A stretch of DNA of 64,000 nt from Nostoc sp. HK-01 (GCA_003990705.1 AP018318.1:2049501-2113500), one strand, 5' to 3'. Numbered from the stretch's first letter, positions 1-10,500 are shown. Numbers and translations are program-made. Notes: generated by a model not told the origin, from the sequence alone.

Positions 1-1826
1 CAAGGCATATCTTGGGGATAGGAGTAACCTTGTTGTTGCGATCGCGCTGCATACAATTTCAGCAAGTCTACCGCTAATTTCTTAATAGCTTTGCGGACAC
101 GGTTCTTGGTGTTTTCCCAAGCCTTCCCGGTCATTTTGTGCAGTTCTGGCGCTTTATCGCCTGTGGCGCGAAACCTTGACAAAGAACCAACTTGGTCAGC
201 CGCCACCCGCAAAAGACCATCGGCGTACTGTACGACGATGTAATCGCGGGTTTCATCGTTAATCGTCAAACTTTCCAGCTTGACGAATTTACCAATCCCG
301 TGGCTTCGATGTACTACATAATCTCCCGGACGCAGTTTATTCGGGTCAACTTGCTTAGAAGCCGCCTTACGACGTTTGCGGATGTATCCAGGTGTTGCGA
401 GGGAGTGCTGACCGTAAAATTCGCGGTCGGTGACCACTACCAAGCGATACGTCGGCAGAATAAATCCTTCTAGTTCTGCCAAACCGGAATATTTTAGGGC
501 GACTGGTACGTGGTTGATTTGCTGCTTTTCAATCGCTTGGTAGTCACGCGGGTTGGGGATAAACTGCGCCGGACAGTCGTGTTCTTGGAGTAAGGAGACA
601 GAACGGGAAGGTTGGGCAGAAATTAACCAGATTGAGAAATTGCGATCGCGTTCTTGGCGTAGTGTCTCAGCTAATTTACCAAACTGGTGCGGTGTAACTG
701 GTACAGACCGACTCGCTAAATTGACCCCATTGTTTTCTTCTGCGATTTCCGATAAATAAACAGTTTGAAATTGGGTAAGTTCTGCCAAGCAATCATCAAA
801 AGACCGATGAATTTTAGGCAATTGTAAAGAACCTAAATTTAATTCCCCAGTCCCTAGCGACCATTGTTCCTCTGCATTTTCCACCCAGCGATCGCTATGG
901 GCGTGACACTGTTCTGGTTCATCAATAGCAATTAAAGTATTTTCAGGCAGATAATCTAAAATCGATGCTGGTTTTGCAAACGCCAGACCTAAAAACCTAC
1001 GGCTTCCTTCTAGGACTGCTGACTCTTGATTATCAAGTTCCGATTCATTCTTCAACTCAGCACTCAGCACTCGGAACTCCGCACTATCCTTCAGTGCATC
1101 TAAAATAATCGGAGTAAAGCTGGTGGGAGTAAGCACAATTTGGCCTATTTTATCAAGGGCAGAACGCTGAGTTGTGGGGTCAAATTCTCTGATTTGTTCG
1201 ATTTCGTCGCCAAACCATTCCAAGCGCACTGGCAATTCTGAAGATACTGGAAAAATATCGACAATATCACCGCGTCGACTCCATTGTCCTTCTGTTTCTA
1301 CCAAGGGTACTCGTTCGTAACCCAAAGTAGTAATTTTTGTACTGAAAGCATTTAAGTCAAATTCCATCCCCTTTTCCAGGGTCAGGCTAAGAGGTGAAAA
1401 AGCCTCTGGAGGCGGCAAATGCGGCTGTAACGCATTGGTAGTAGCAACCACCGCTATAGTCTTATTTTGACCATTGACAGACTCTTGACTCTTCACCAAA
1501 TCAGCCAAAACCTGCATTTGTCCCCAAGTCATTTCCGTTTCGGGATCAAAAGGTTCGTAAGGGGAGGCTTCCGAAGTGGGGTAAAAATGGACTGTTTGCC
1601 ATCCCATCGCCTCTAATTGAGCGTAAGCGCGTCCGGCTTCCTCCAGGGTGGCACAAACAACAAATAAATTCCTGCCTGAATTTTGTGCTAATGCCGATGC
1701 TACCAGACCCTTGGGTAAACGGGGAATTCCATTTAAGCGTAAATCTTTTTGCCGATTGAGCTTAGAAAGCAGTTCTGTGGTGAGAGGCGATCGCGCCAAG
1801 GCACGCACAATAGAAGAAAATGCCAT
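1..1826 (-). CDS. mfd: Transcription-repair coupling factor Mfd (C-terminal part off the window)
   Basis: An open frame runs on the minus strand from an ATG at 1826 ([12 protein letters not shown]) to the left edge, about 608 codons, without a stop. Mfd removes RNA polymerase stalled at DNA lesions and recruits UvrA. The visible part covers the UvrB-like N-terminal module (for example [18 protein letters not shown] and [17 protein letters not shown]) and the RNA-polymerase-interacting CarD-like domain ([19 protein letters not shown], about residues 510-560). It then enters the linker before the helicase motor ([20 protein letters not shown]). The RecG-like translocase domains must lie left of base 1. 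Family proteins are about 1,150 residues, so roughly half is present. The gene is divergent from the CNNM gene at 2107 and shows no frame damage. Identification is firm from the order of domains; the start is chosen as the first ATG before conserved sequence. Confidence 0.95.
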   Translation of the reverse strand, partial: MAFSSIVRALARSPLTTELLSKLNRQKDLRLNGIPRLPKGLVASALAQNSGRNLFVVCATLEEAGRAYAQLEAMGWQTVHFYPTSEASPYEPFDPETEMTWGQMQVLADLVKSQESVNGQNKTIAVVATTNALQPHLPPPEAFSPLSLTLEKGMEFDLNAFSTKITTLGYERVPLVETEGQWSRRGDIVDIFPVSSELPVRLEWFGDEIEQIREFDPTTQRSALDKIGQIVLTPTSFTPIILDALKDSAEFRVLSAELKNESELDNQESAVLEGSRRFLGLAFAKPASILDYLPENTLIAIDEPEQCHAHSDRWVENAEEQWSLGTGELNLGSLQLPKIHRSFDDCLAELTQFQTVYLSEIAEENNGVNLASRSVPVTPHQFGKLAETLRQERDRNFSIWLISAQPSRSVSLLQEHDCPAQFIPNPRDYQAIEKQQINHVPVALKYSGLAELEGFILPTYRLVVVTDREFYGQHSLATPGYIRKRRKAASKQVDPNKLRPGDYVVHRSHGIGKFVKLESLTINDETRDYIVVQYADGLLRVAADQVGSLSRFRATGDKAPELHKMTGKAWENTKNRVRKAIKKLAVDLLKLYAARSQQQGYSYPQDMP

Positions 1827-1995
1827 AAGTTCTACTAGAGGTGGAAATCTTCGGTGATAAGAAAATTTATAGGTAGTTTATGTTCACCATTTTAAAAGTG
1901 TTAACACCTGTCTTATTACTTCTGTGGAAGAATGATGATTGAAATATAAATATATAAATTTAAGAAGTTAAACTACTACTTTGTGCTTAGTCAAA

Positions 1996-2096
1996 TGAAG
2001 TATGAAGTGTGAAGTATGAAGTCGGAAAATTATATTCTTTCTTCTCCTGCTCCCCTGCTCCCTTGCTACCCTACCTCCTCTGCTCCCCATAGCGGC
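1996..2096. repeat. Short tandem heptamers plus pyrimidine-rich tract
   Basis: Four heptamers follow one another at 1996-2023 (TGAAGTA, TGAAGTG, TGAAGTA, TGAAGTC). A tract rich in CTCC/CTGCTCCC units follows at about 2041-2095. Both are the short tandem repeats common between genes in filamentous cyanobacteria. They fill the space between the divergent mfd and the CNNM-type gene. Confidence 0.6.
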
Positions 2097-2106
2097 AAAT
2101 CCAAAC

Positions 2107-3435
2107 ATGTCCTCCATCACTTCTGAAATTTTAATCATTTTGGTACTAATTATTGCCAACGGCATCTTCTCAATGTCTGAGATGGCTATTGTCTCAGCGC
2201 GGAAGGTCAGGCTTCAACAGCTTGCCAATCAAGGAGATGCCAAAGCTAGGGCAGCATTAAAACTAGCAGAGTCTCCCAATAATTTTTTATCGACCGTGCA
2301 AGTCGGAATTTCTCTTATCGGTATCCTAACTGGTGCTTTTGGGGGAGCTACAATTGCTAATCGGCTGGCAGTATATGTCAAACTTATCCCTGTTTTGGCT
2401 CCTTATAGCGAACCTGTCTCCTTTGGGATAGTCGTTTTAATTATTACGTATCTATCTCTAATTATCGGGGAATTAGTGCCGAAGCGGTTGGCATTAAACA
2501 ACCCAGAAAGAATTGCAGCGTTTGTTGCTATACCAATGCGGGCTTTAGCGGCTTTGGCTTCGCCAGCGGTGCATCTTTTGAGTGCTTCTACAGAATTAGT
2601 ATTGCGGATTTTAGGGATTACACCTTCAGAAGAACCACAAGTTACTGAAGAAGAAATTAAAATCCTGATTGAGCAAGGTACAGAAGCGGGAACCTTTGAA
2701 GAAGCAGAACAAGATATGGTAGAGCGAGTTTTTCGCCTAGGCGATCGCCCTGTTAGTTCTTTTATGACCCCCCGCCCTGATATCATCTGGCTAGACTTAG
2801 AAGACACGGCCGAAGAAAACCGCCAAAAAATGACTGAAAATGGTTATTCGCGGTATCCAGTTTGTCAGGGAGGGCTTGATAATGTTCTGGGGATCATTCC
2901 TGTAACCGACTTACTCGCCCGCAGTTTTCGTAATGAATCTCTCGATTTAACAGTAGGATTGCGCCAACCTGTGTTTGTCCCAGAAAGCACTCGTGGCTTG
3001 AAGGTTTTGGAGTTATTCAAGCAAACAATTACCCACATGGCAATTGTGGTGGATGAATACGGCGTGATTCAAGGATTAGTGACTCTGAACGACATTATGA
3101 GCGAAATCGTCGGTGATGTTCCCGCAGGGCCGGGAGAAGACGAACCCCAAGCCGTACAGAGAGAAGATGGTTCCTGGTTACTAGATGGAATGTTACCCGT
3201 AGACGAATTCTTTGAACTTTTCGAGATGGAAGAGTGGGAATCTGACGAACGCGGTAGCTACCAAACCTTGGGCGGCTTTGTCATCACCCATTTAGGCCGC
3301 ATCCCCTCCGCCGCAGATCATTTTGAATGGGAAGGGATGCGGGTTGAGGTGATGGATATGGATGGTAATCGGGTAGATAAGGTGTTAGTTGTACCCATGA
3401 TTGATAAAACACAGGCGAAGAAAGAAGCAGAATAA
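2107..3435 (+). CDS. CNNM/CorC-family membrane protein (DUF21, CBS pair, CorC_HlyC)
   Basis: A 442-residue protein with the layout of the hemolysin-C/CorC/CNNM family. It has an N-terminal DUF21 membrane domain (about residues 1-190, hydrophobic stretches near 5-25, 65-85, 100-125 and 140-160). Two CBS motifs follow (about 205-335, with VSSFMTPRPDIIWLD and IVVDEYGVIQGLVTLNDIM), then a C-terminal CorC_HlyC transporter-associated domain (about 350-435, DGSWLLDGMLPVDEF). Members are linked to Mg2+ or other divalent cation efflux; the hemolysin name is historical. Length is typical. The ATG at 2107 has no clear Shine-Dalgarno sequence but begins directly before the first membrane helix. It converges on the RTX gene. 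The substrate cannot be read from the sequence. Confidence 0.9.
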   Translation: MSSITSEILIILVLIIANGIFSMSEMAIVSARKVRLQQLANQGDAKARAALKLAESPNNFLSTVQVGISLIGILTGAFGGATIANRLAVYVKLIPVLAPYSEPVSFGIVVLIITYLSLIIGELVPKRLALNNPERIAAFVAIPMRALAALASPAVHLLSASTELVLRILGITPSEEPQVTEEEIKILIEQGTEAGTFEEAEQDMVERVFRLGDRPVSSFMTPRPDIIWLDLEDTAEENRQKMTENGYSRYPVCQGGLDNVLGIIPVTDLLARSFRNESLDLTVGLRQPVFVPESTRGLKVLELFKQTITHMAIVVDEYGVIQGLVTLNDIMSEIVGDVPAGPGEDEPQAVQREDGSWLLDGMLPVDEFFELFEMEEWESDERGSYQTLGGFVITHLGRIPSAADHFEWEGMRVEVMDMDGNRVDKVLVVPMIDKTQAKKEAE

Positions 3436-3470
3436 AGTCTAAAAGCGGAAATTGTAGTGTTTATACTTCA

Positions 3471-3506
3471 TTTGAAACCTTTTGGCGCAAACCACAAGGT
3501 TTCAAA
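3471..3506. terminator. Hairpin between convergent genes
   Basis: Perfect 11-bp inverted repeat TTTGAAACCTT (3471-3481) and AAGGTTTCAAA (3496-3506) with a 14-nt loop. It lies between the converging stops of the CNNM gene and the RTX gene. It has no long T-run, so it may act as a bidirectional terminator or an RNA-end stabiliser. Confidence 0.55.
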
Positions 3507-3531
3507 GCTTGATTATGCAAATTTCTAGGGA

Positions 3532-6500
3532 TTAGGACACATAACTAAAATAACTGGCTGTCAAGTTTAGTCCGGAAACTCCTTGTGCGATCGCAATCAA
3601 TTCATCAGTAGCGTTGAAAGTTCCATTACCATTGCTATCAAAGTAAATAGATGTTCCGGTTATACCAGCGATCGACGAGGTTCCTAGGAAGTAAGAACTC
3701 GCTGTACCTCTGAGTTGAATTCTATCTTCAGCAATGTTGAAGTCCGTAATTAAAGCGTAATCATTTAGACCAGCATTAGTGTTATTGCCATCATTGTAGA
3801 AAACAGCACTAGCATTACCCAGTATAAATAAATCGTTGTTGTTGCCACCAGTGAGACTGTCTCTTGTTGATCTACCAAACTCACTACCAACACCATTGAG
3901 GGTATCGTTACCATCACCACCCAAAATTGTATCGTTACCACCGCCACCAATTAAAGTATCATTGCCAGTTTCACCATTAAGAGTATTACTACCACTATTA
4001 CCTGTAATAGTGTTGGCTAAACTGTTTCCTGTACCATTGATGGCGGTTGTACCAGTTAAGGTCAAGTTTTCTAGATTCGCACCTAGAGTGTAGCTGATAG
4101 ATGATTGCACTGTATCTGTACCTTCGTTGAGGTTTTCAGTTACCACATCGCCAGCGCTATTGACTACATAGTTATCATTACCTGTGCCACCAATTAACGT
4201 ATCACTTCCAGTTCCGCCGTTCAGACTGTCGTTACCAGCACCACCATTGAGAATATTGTTACCGCTATTACCTGCGATCGTATTATTTAAGCTATTACCT
4301 GTACCATTGATGGCGGCTGTACCAGTTAAAGTCAGATTTTCTAGATTTGCACCTAGTGTATAGGTAATTGAAGAACGTACAGTATCAATTTCTGTCGCTA
4401 ATGTCGAGGTTTCAGTAACGATATCTCCCAAACTATCCACTACATAGATATCGTTACCCGAACCACCCCTGAGGGAATCGTTACCTGTACCACCATCAAG
4501 GGTGTCATTACCTGCACCAGCCTCAATTGTGTCATTACCTGCACCGCCTCTAACATTGTTATCGGCCGGAGTCGCAGAAGTAAAGCGAATCGTATCGTTA
4601 CCACTGCCAGCCGTGACATTCAAGAAAAACTCAAAGCCTTGATAAGTGTCGCCGCCAGAAACCAGGGTTGCTAAGGTACTACCATTGATAATTAAGGTTC
4701 TACCTGTGGTATCTGCGGAGAAATCGGCATCCACAAGGGTATCAACCCCTGCTCCACCATCGACTGTATCTGCTCCGGCTCCTTGAGTAATAATGTCGTT
4801 TCCTGCGCCACCATTGAGTACATCATTACCCGCACCACCATTGAGAATATCGTTCAATACTCCACCAAACAGTTCGTCGTTACCGCTACCAGTAGTGATG
4901 TTGAACTGCTCAATATTGCTGTAGAATGTGCGATTGCCTGTGGTGATATAGGAATTACCCAATCTACTGACGTTGGTTCCTAAACTGGAGTAATCAATGA
5001 CGACTGTATCAATGCCAATGCCACCATCCACTTCGTCTGCGGTTCCCAACCCTGCACCCAGGATGTCGTCTCCGGCTCCACCATTAAGTTGATTATTTTC
5101 CTGAATTGTCGTGGCTTGACGAATGTTGTCATTACCACTACCAGCAGTGATGTTGCGTAAAAACTCCAAACCTTGATAAGTGTTGCCACCAGAAACTATT
5201 GTGGCGAGGGTGCTACCTGTGATAGTTAAGGTTCTGCCTGTGGTATCACCAGAGAAATCGGCATCCACAAGAGTATCAATTCCTGTACCACCATCGACTG
5301 TATCTGCTCCGGCTCCTTTGGTAATTAAATCGTCACCTGCACCACCATTGAGTACATCATTACCTGCGCCACCATTGAGTACATCATTCCCCGCACCACC
5401 ATTGAGGATGTCGTTCAATACTCCACCAAACAGTTCGTCGTTACCGCTACCAGTAGTGATGTTGAACTGCTCAATATTGCTGTAGAATGTGCGATTGCCT
5501 GTGGTGATATAGGAATTACCCAATCTACTGACGTTGGTTCCTAAACTGGAGTAATCAATGACGACTGTATCAATGCCAATGCCACCATCCACTTCGTCTG
5601 CGGTTCCCAACCCTGCACCCAGGATGTCATCTCCGGCTCCACCATTAAGTTGATTATTTTCCTGAATTGTCGTGGCTTGACGAATGTTGTCATTACCACT
5701 ACCAGCAGTGATGTTGCGTAAAAACTCCAAACCTTGATAAGTGTTGCCACCAGAAACTATTGTGGCGAGGGTGCTACCTGTGATAGTTAAGGTTCTGCCT
5801 GTGGTATCACCAGAGAAATCGGCATCCACAAGAGTATCAATTCCTGTACCACCATCGACTGTATCTGCTCCGGCTCCTTTGGTAATTAAATCGTCACCTG
5901 CACCACCATTGAGTACATCATTACCTGCGCCACCATTGAGTACATCATTCCCCGCACCACCATTGAGAATATCGTTCAATACTCCACCAAACAGTTCGTC
6001 GTTACCGCTACCAGTAGTGATGTTGAACTGCTCAATATTGCTGTAGAATGTGCGATTGCCTGTGGTGATATAGGAATTACCCAATCTACTGACGTTGGTT
6101 CCTAAACTGGAGTAATCAATGACGACTGTATCAATGCCAATGCCACCATCCACTTCGTCTGCGGTTCCCAACCCTGCACCCAGGATGTCATCTCCGGCTC
6201 CACCATTAAGTTGATTATTTTCCTGAATTGTCGTGGCTTGACGAATGTTGTCATTACCACTACCAGCAGTGATGTTGCGTAAAAACTCCAAACCTTGATA
6301 AGTGTTGCCACCAGAAACTATTGTGGCGAGGGTGCTACCTGTGATAGTTAAGGTTCTGCCTGTGGTATCACCAGAGAAATCGGCATCCACAAGAGTATCA
6401 ATTCCTGTACCACCATCGACTGTATCTGCTCCGGCTCCTTTGGTAATTAAATCGTCACCTGCACCACCATTGAGTACATCATTACCTGCGCCACCATTGA

Positions 6501-6861
6501 GTACATCATTACCCGCACCACCATTGAGAATATCGTTCAATACTCCACCAAACAGTTCGTCGTTACCGCTACCAGTAGTGATGTTGAACTGCTCAATATT
6601 GCTGTAGAATGTGCGATTGCCTGTGGTGATATAGGAATTACCCAATCTACTGACGTTGGTTCCTAAACTGGAGTAATCAATGACGACTGTATCAATGCCA
6701 ATGCCACCATCTACTTCGTCTGTGGTTCCTAATCCCGCATCTAGGATGTCATCTCCGGCTCCACCATTAAGTTGATCGTTGCCTCCAAGTCCTCTAATAG
6801 TATCGTTGTCTGGAGTTCCTGGAAGTATATTATTACCATTGTCACCTGTAATAATTGCCAT
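3532..6861 (-). CDS. RTX-type calcium-binding repeat protein
   Basis: A 1,109-residue acidic protein made almost wholly of nonapeptide RTX motifs (GGAGNDVLN, GGTGNDSLR and similar), which form Ca2+-binding parallel beta rolls. There is no Sec signal peptide; it starts MAIITGDNGNNILPGTPDND. This fits type I secretion, whose signal lies at the C-terminus, but no transporter genes are nearby. Residues about 30-750 consist of a 187-residue unit repeated three times nearly identically plus a shortened fourth copy. Each copy carries an inter-RTX domain (VVIDYSSLGTNVSRLG and ATIVSGGNTYQGLEFLRN). The C-terminal third has two different repeats with the LGANLENLTLTGTAAINGTG motif and ends in a typical RTX tail (DYALITDFNIAEDRIQLRG). 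Likely an extracellular or sheath protein; no catalytic domain is visible. The repeats could collapse in assemblies. Confidence 0.9.
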   Translation of the reverse strand: MAIITGDNGNNILPGTPDNDTIRGLGGNDQLNGGAGDDILDAGLGTTDEVDGGIGIDTVVIDYSSLGTNVSRLGNSYITTGNRTFYSNIEQFNITTGSGNDELFGGVLNDILNGGAGNDVLNGGAGNDVLNGGAGDDLITKGAGADTVDGGTGIDTLVDADFSGDTTGRTLTITGSTLATIVSGGNTYQGLEFLRNITAGSGNDNIRQATTIQENNQLNGGAGDDILGAGLGTADEVDGGIGIDTVVIDYSSLGTNVSRLGNSYITTGNRTFYSNIEQFNITTGSGNDELFGGVLNDILNGGAGNDVLNGGAGNDVLNGGAGDDLITKGAGADTVDGGTGIDTLVDADFSGDTTGRTLTITGSTLATIVSGGNTYQGLEFLRNITAGSGNDNIRQATTIQENNQLNGGAGDDILGAGLGTADEVDGGIGIDTVVIDYSSLGTNVSRLGNSYITTGNRTFYSNIEQFNITTGSGNDELFGGVLNDILNGGAGNDVLNGGAGNDVLNGGAGDDLITKGAGADTVDGGTGIDTLVDADFSGDTTGRTLTITGSTLATIVSGGNTYQGLEFLRNITAGSGNDNIRQATTIQENNQLNGGAGDDILGAGLGTADEVDGGIGIDTVVIDYSSLGTNVSRLGNSYITTGNRTFYSNIEQFNITTGSGNDELFGGVLNDILNGGAGNDVLNGGAGNDIITQGAGADTVDGGAGVDTLVDADFSADTTGRTLIINGSTLATLVSGGDTYQGFEFFLNVTAGSGNDTIRFTSATPADNNVRGGAGNDTIEAGAGNDTLDGGTGNDSLRGGSGNDIYVVDSLGDIVTETSTLATEIDTVRSSITYTLGANLENLTLTGTAAINGTGNSLNNTIAGNSGNNILNGGAGNDSLNGGTGSDTLIGGTGNDNYVVNSAGDVVTENLNEGTDTVQSSISYTLGANLENLTLTGTTAINGTGNSLANTITGNSGSNTLNGETGNDTLIGGGGNDTILGGDGNDTLNGVGSEFGRSTRDSLTGGNNNDLFILGNASAVFYNDGNNTNAGLNDYALITDFNIAEDRIQLRGTASSYFLGTSSIAGITGTSIYFDSNGNGTFNATDELIAIAQGVSGLNLTASYFSYVS
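4860..6780. repeat. 561-bp tandem repeats inside the RTX gene
   Basis: The same sequence recurs with an exact 561-bp period: CTAAACTGGAGTAATC starts at 4980, 5541, 6102 and 6663. Full units 4980-5540, 5541-6101 and 6102-6662 differ at only a handful of bases. The left end diverges near 4800-4860, where one RTX motif block is missing, and the right end diverges after about 6715. The near-identity, including third codon positions, points to recent duplication or ongoing homogenisation. Confidence 0.95.
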
Positions 6862-7416
6862 AAATCTACGCAGCCTCAGAAGTATATTAAAAAAAGTTTG
6901 ACAGCACCGATCTTTTTTCTTGTGTCAAGCAATCAACTAATTAATTTAATTTTTGATGTCTAAATTAATGAGCTTTTTAAACATGAGACAGTAAGCCTAA
7001 TTTAGCTCTTACTTATGCTAAATTAAGCATTTGTATGCTTGACAAAAAACGTTTTAACGCTTGAATATCTTATCCTTAATATCGGAAAATTTTCAAGTAC
7101 TTTTGATGATGCTATTAATACATTGCTCAGAGAAAAATCAATGTTTTATTTTATAAAAAAAGAAAAAATAAATTTAATGTAGTGGCTTTCCAGTGTGTCA
7201 GTCACAACAAATAAGGAATTAAGAACTGATTAAAAAATATTTAAAATGTAGAGTGCGTCATTTTATGACATGACTAAGGTTCTTAAACTGACGCACTCTA
7301 CTAGGCGCAATTTTAGGATAATTTAGTTTTTGGTGTTACTTTAACTGCCAGTAGAAGAGGATGGATGCAGATAAACTCAGATAATTAGTACTTCAGCAAA
7401 GTATGAAACCCAATAT
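6862..7416. other. Gene-free AT-rich region upstream of the RTX gene
   Basis: About 555 bases with no supported gene. It should hold the RTX promoter, since the gene is transcribed leftward from 6861, but no convincing -10/-35 pair stood out. It also contains the inverted repeat at 7248-7301, listed separately. The rest is AT-rich. Confidence 0.5.
7248..7301. repeat. 13-bp inverted repeat
   Basis: GTAGAGTGCGTCA (7248-7260) and TGACGCACTCTAC (7289-7301) are perfect reverse complements around a 28-nt loop. The left arm overlaps a smaller palindrome, GTCAT-TTT-ATGAC. It may be a palindromic intergenic repeat or a terminator for the aldo/keto reductase gene, which ends at 7417 on the minus strand. 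Confidence 0.55.
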
Positions 7417-8625
7417 CTATTGTTGCGACAAGCGTTTTACTTCTTCACCACCTAACATTTGATGGGCTTTTGCCAAAATGCGAGGAATTTTATCGGCGTG
7501 GGGACTTCGGCTAAGACATTGGCGTAAATCTACTTTGTTGAGTTTATCTGCTTTGTTCCCAGGAAACCAATGACTAGCGTTACCCATGAGGTTGTAACGG
7601 GTTTTGGCATAGTCTACTAAATCGTAAGCATTAGCTAAGTTCCATAGCCACAAAATCATGGGAATATTTATCTCGCCTGGAGTATGTTCCCATCTTGGTA
7701 AGTTGAGATGCCAAGTTTTTACCCAATCTTCCCCTAAAATGGCGATCGCTTCTGCTTCTAATCTCGCCAAAATCGGGGGCAAAATTTCTGATGAGTCATC
7801 TAATAATGCTAATGTCTTCAAGTGTTCATCAAAATCTTGGGGTTTAGCTGCACCTAAACTCAGGGTATGCACCTGAGAATGACTCAGACAAAACAAATCA
7901 TTAAACACCATTGGACTCAAAGGCGCACAAAGATTCACTAATTTTTGTGGTGGTTTATAAAGCTGTCCGCCTTTATCTGAAGGGCTAATAATAAATACAC
8001 CCATATCAAGTTTATTGGCAGCTGCAATTGCTGGCCAATTAGTTTGATTAATGTAATACCAATGAAGATTTACATAATCAAATTGATTAGTATTAATTGC
8101 CTGAACAATTAAATCTGTAGCCCCGTGGGTAGAAAAGCCAATAAATCTAACTTTGCCCTCGGCTTGTAATTGTTTGGCTACATCTAAACAACCACCAGGA
8201 CGAATGCTATATTCCAGAGATTCAGCATGATTAATGCCATGCAAACTAAACAAGTCTACATAATCTAACTGGAGATTTCGCAGCGATTGTTCAAATGTCT
8301 GCCGGAATTCTTTGGCATCAGCAACGGGTGAAACTTTAGTTTGGACAATCAATTTTTCCCGTGGAAATGTTGGCAAGATTTTTCCCAATTGCATTTCCGA
8401 GCTACCATAACCACGGGCAGTTTCAATATGATTAATTCCAACTTCAACGGATCTATGAATGGTTGCTTCGAGGTTTTTCTGGTTGTCTGCGGGAATTTCT
8501 GACCAAGCAGCATCTTGCCATTTGAACTGATATCTCATGCCGCCGCAAGAAAACACCGGCATCTGTAATTCTGTGCGTCCAAATCGTCTGTATAGCATTA
8601 GTGGATTGTGGATTTTTGGTATCAA
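7417..8625 (-). CDS. Aldo/keto reductase family oxidoreductase
   Basis: A 402-residue protein with an N-terminal aldo/keto reductase TIM barrel (about residues 10-300) and a helical C-terminal extension. Candidate catalytic residues are Tyr73 (ETARGYGSSE), Lys97 (IVQTK) and His129 (FSLHG). The aspartate usual at the first tetrad position appears as Glu68. Family enzymes use NADPH to reduce carbonyls. The C-terminal part (from about 300) has no CxxCxxC cluster, unlike the ferredoxin-like aldo/keto reductases it resembles in length. A second in-frame ATG (MLYRRFGRTEL, residue 10) may be the true start, since similarity begins there. It stands alone, in the same direction as the GST-like gene upstream but 255 bases from it. 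The substrate is unknown. Confidence 0.85.
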   Translation of the reverse strand: MIPKIHNPLMLYRRFGRTELQMPVFSCGGMRYQFKWQDAAWSEIPADNQKNLEATIHRSVEVGINHIETARGYGSSEMQLGKILPTFPREKLIVQTKVSPVADAKEFRQTFEQSLRNLQLDYVDLFSLHGINHAESLEYSIRPGGCLDVAKQLQAEGKVRFIGFSTHGATDLIVQAINTNQFDYVNLHWYYINQTNWPAIAAANKLDMGVFIISPSDKGGQLYKPPQKLVNLCAPLSPMVFNDLFCLSHSQVHTLSLGAAKPQDFDEHLKTLALLDDSSEILPPILARLEAEAIAILGEDWVKTWHLNLPRWEHTPGEINIPMILWLWNLANAYDLVDYAKTRYNLMGNASHWFPGNKADKLNKVDLRQCLSRSPHADKIPRILAKAHQMLGGEEVKRLSQQ

Positions 8626-8880
8626 GTCTCAATCAAGCGATCGCTATATCTATATTTTTTCAAGTCCTGACACTGGTAACATCCATCGAGCCATAAAATT
8701 AGTCAGGTGTTTGGTTGTCAGATAGCGAAGTTTTTCAGTCCCAAAAGACTAATTACCACATCCTGCCCGCTACTAGCAAGTAACTTCAGCAACTATACAC
8801 CAGAATTTAACCCAATATATCTCAAGGATTTGTTCGTCTAAAAAAGTTGGCGAACCAGCAGTTATATATTGATTTTAATC

Positions 8881-10086
8881 CTACTTTCTCACAAAGTTAG
8901 ACGGGTCTTGATCTCGTCGGTGCTGAGTGGGAATGGGGTCTGGCTGTCTATCACCAGCAAGGGCTGCGGTTTTCTCCAGGGATTCCCTCAATCGCTTGGC
9001 TGCATAAATAGACATATCCCTGGGGACATTAATGCGATCGCGCAAATATCTTAAACCGACATCAGATCCCAATGGAGGTATACACTCTTCATCGGTCATC
9101 ATGTGTGTTAAAGCACAACGTAAGGCTTGATCAAACAATTGATTATCTAAGGGGTTAACTCTGATAATATTGACGCGATGCTCAATAGTTCGTTGAAGAG
9201 CTTCCATACGCGAGTTTTCCGGCTCTGGATAAGTCACATCTGGTAGCCCGAACCAGGGGCCGTTATCTACCCGCGCTTTATTGATAAGCATCTGGGGTTC
9301 GCCATTTTCCCAACAGCCTCCCATCTGGGGTGGTAAATCATGCGCGTGGGTGTGAAAGTCACTCTGGGTACCACGGTAAGTTGGTCGGCTTTCCATTGCC
9401 TCAAACCATGCACTTAAGCGAGGATTTTCCTCTCGCAGAGAATAACCTTTGTAGTAGTAAAGGCTTGCATTCATCCGTTCGAGATATGGCGTAAAAATGA
9501 CATCGACGATGCCAAACCTATCTAGAAAATAAGGACTTTGGGTGCAACCTAAAGCCTCCTCGACCTTAGCCACCACTCCAATAAATTGTTCTCGGTTGCG
9601 TTTTTCTTGTTGAGAGGAAATTGCTGGATAACACAGCCAAGCGCACCAGGCTCTAAATAAAAGTCGTTCTAATTGACGTAGAGGAAGCACCGTGCGGTCT
9701 TCCATCCCTTGGCTCAATGGCTCAAAAACCTTTTCTAAAGCGATCAAAATGTCATCGCTTTCCTTAATAATTTTTCCATCTAGCTCAATCGCTGGGAGCA
9801 TTCCTGATGGTACCTTACGTTTGTACCAACTTTCTTTCTCTCCATAGCAAAACATGGTTACTTTTTCGATGCGATAGGGAATCTGTTTTTCCTCTAGCCA
9901 TAACCAAACTTTTTGACAGTAAGGACACCAGGCGTGGTTATCACGGTACAGCGTTACCCGCACATCAGATTCGGGTTTGCCAAACAAGCGCAACCGAGCT
10001 TTAGCATTGGTCAGACCATTAACGGTATCTATTTGATAGTCGGTGAGAGTTTCTAGTTCTTGCCAGCTTAAAGGTGCGGTAGTCAT
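8881..10086 (-). CDS. Glutathione S-transferase-like protein with extended C-terminus
   Basis: A 401-residue protein. Residues about 43-125 form a thioredoxin-fold GST N-terminal domain with a CPYC motif (Cys54-Pro-Tyr-Cys57 in [16 protein letters not shown]) and the conserved cis-Pro/ESDDI region ([20 protein letters not shown]). The helical GST C-terminal domain follows at about 140-260 ([20 protein letters not shown]). About 130 further residues have no recognised domain. A CPYC active site is typical of glutaredoxins and omega/Cys-type GSTs, which do thiol exchange or dehalogenation rather than classical conjugation. Members of this longer form occur in cyanobacteria and plants. The gene starts at ATG 10086, divergent from the EF-hand gene. 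The specific substrate cannot be told. Confidence 0.85.
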   Translation of the reverse strand: MTTAPLSWQELETLTDYQIDTVNGLTNAKARLRLFGKPESDVRVTLYRDNHAWCPYCQKVWLWLEEKQIPYRIEKVTMFCYGEKESWYKRKVPSGMLPAIELDGKIIKESDDILIALEKVFEPLSQGMEDRTVLPLRQLERLLFRAWCAWLCYPAISSQQEKRNREQFIGVVAKVEEALGCTQSPYFLDRFGIVDVIFTPYLERMNASLYYYKGYSLREENPRLSAWFEAMESRPTYRGTQSDFHTHAHDLPPQMGGCWENGEPQMLINKARVDNGPWFGLPDVTYPEPENSRMEALQRTIEHRVNIIRVNPLDNQLFDQALRCALTHMMTDEECIPPLGSDVGLRYLRDRINVPRDMSIYAAKRLRESLEKTAALAGDRQPDPIPTQHRRDQDPSNFVRK

Positions 10087-10266
10087 AGGTTATGTTGCGT
10101 AGGCACAATTATGTAATCTTATACTGCGAGGTTAATAGAACGGGTAGAACAGGCAATAGAATATTTCACTAATTTAAGCCCCAGCGATACATGTTTCTAC
10201 TTCTCTGGATATAAGTTTGTTTAATTTGAAAATATTAAAGTAAAAGATTAATTCAGATAAAAACTT

Positions 10267-10500
10267 ATGGCAACCGAGCAAGAGCTTCAATCTCTTTTTA
10301 ATACCTTAGATCGCGATCAAGACGGCAAAATCTCCATTAATGAGCTTTTTTTAAGTCCTGGTTTAAGTGCAGTCATCTCATCAGAAACAAACACCAGTAG
10401 CCCCCAAGAGTTACTAGTACAGTATGATTCCGACGAAGACGGTAGTATTACCTTTGAAGAGTTAAAGAAAGCAGTTAAGAAAGCAAGTAATTTAACCTAG
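10267..10500 (+). CDS. Small two-EF-hand calcium-binding protein (CSE-like)
   Basis: A 77-residue soluble protein with two canonical EF-hand loops: DRDQDGKISINE (about residues 15-26) and DSDEDGSITFEE (about 54-65). Both have acidic residues at positions 1, 3, 5 and 12, so both should bind Ca2+. There is no signal peptide or membrane segment, so it is probably a cytosolic sensor or buffer. Its size and sequence fit the calcium sensor EF-hand protein (CSE) described in filamentous cyanobacteria; I make this link from memory, so it is an inference. A strong hairpin follows the stop. It is a stand-alone gene, convergent with the acyl-CoA ligase gene. Confidence 0.88.
   Translation: MATEQELQSLFNTLDRDQDGKISINELFLSPGLSAVISSETNTSSPQELLVQYDSDEDGSITFEELKKAVKKASNLT

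Noticed and set aside
192-759. Short plus-strand frames in the first kilobase
   Set aside because: They lie opposite the clear mfd frame, which runs without a stop to the window edge.
5180-6607. Three open frames of 101 codons on the plus strand within the RTX gene
   Set aside because: They are antisense to the 561-bp repeats and exist only because the repeat has no stop in that frame; proline/serine-rich, with no independent start signals.
3532-6861. Possible CRISPR array because of regular repeats
   Set aside because: The period is 561 bases and coding on the minus strand as RTX motifs; there are no short direct repeats with unique spacers and no cas genes.
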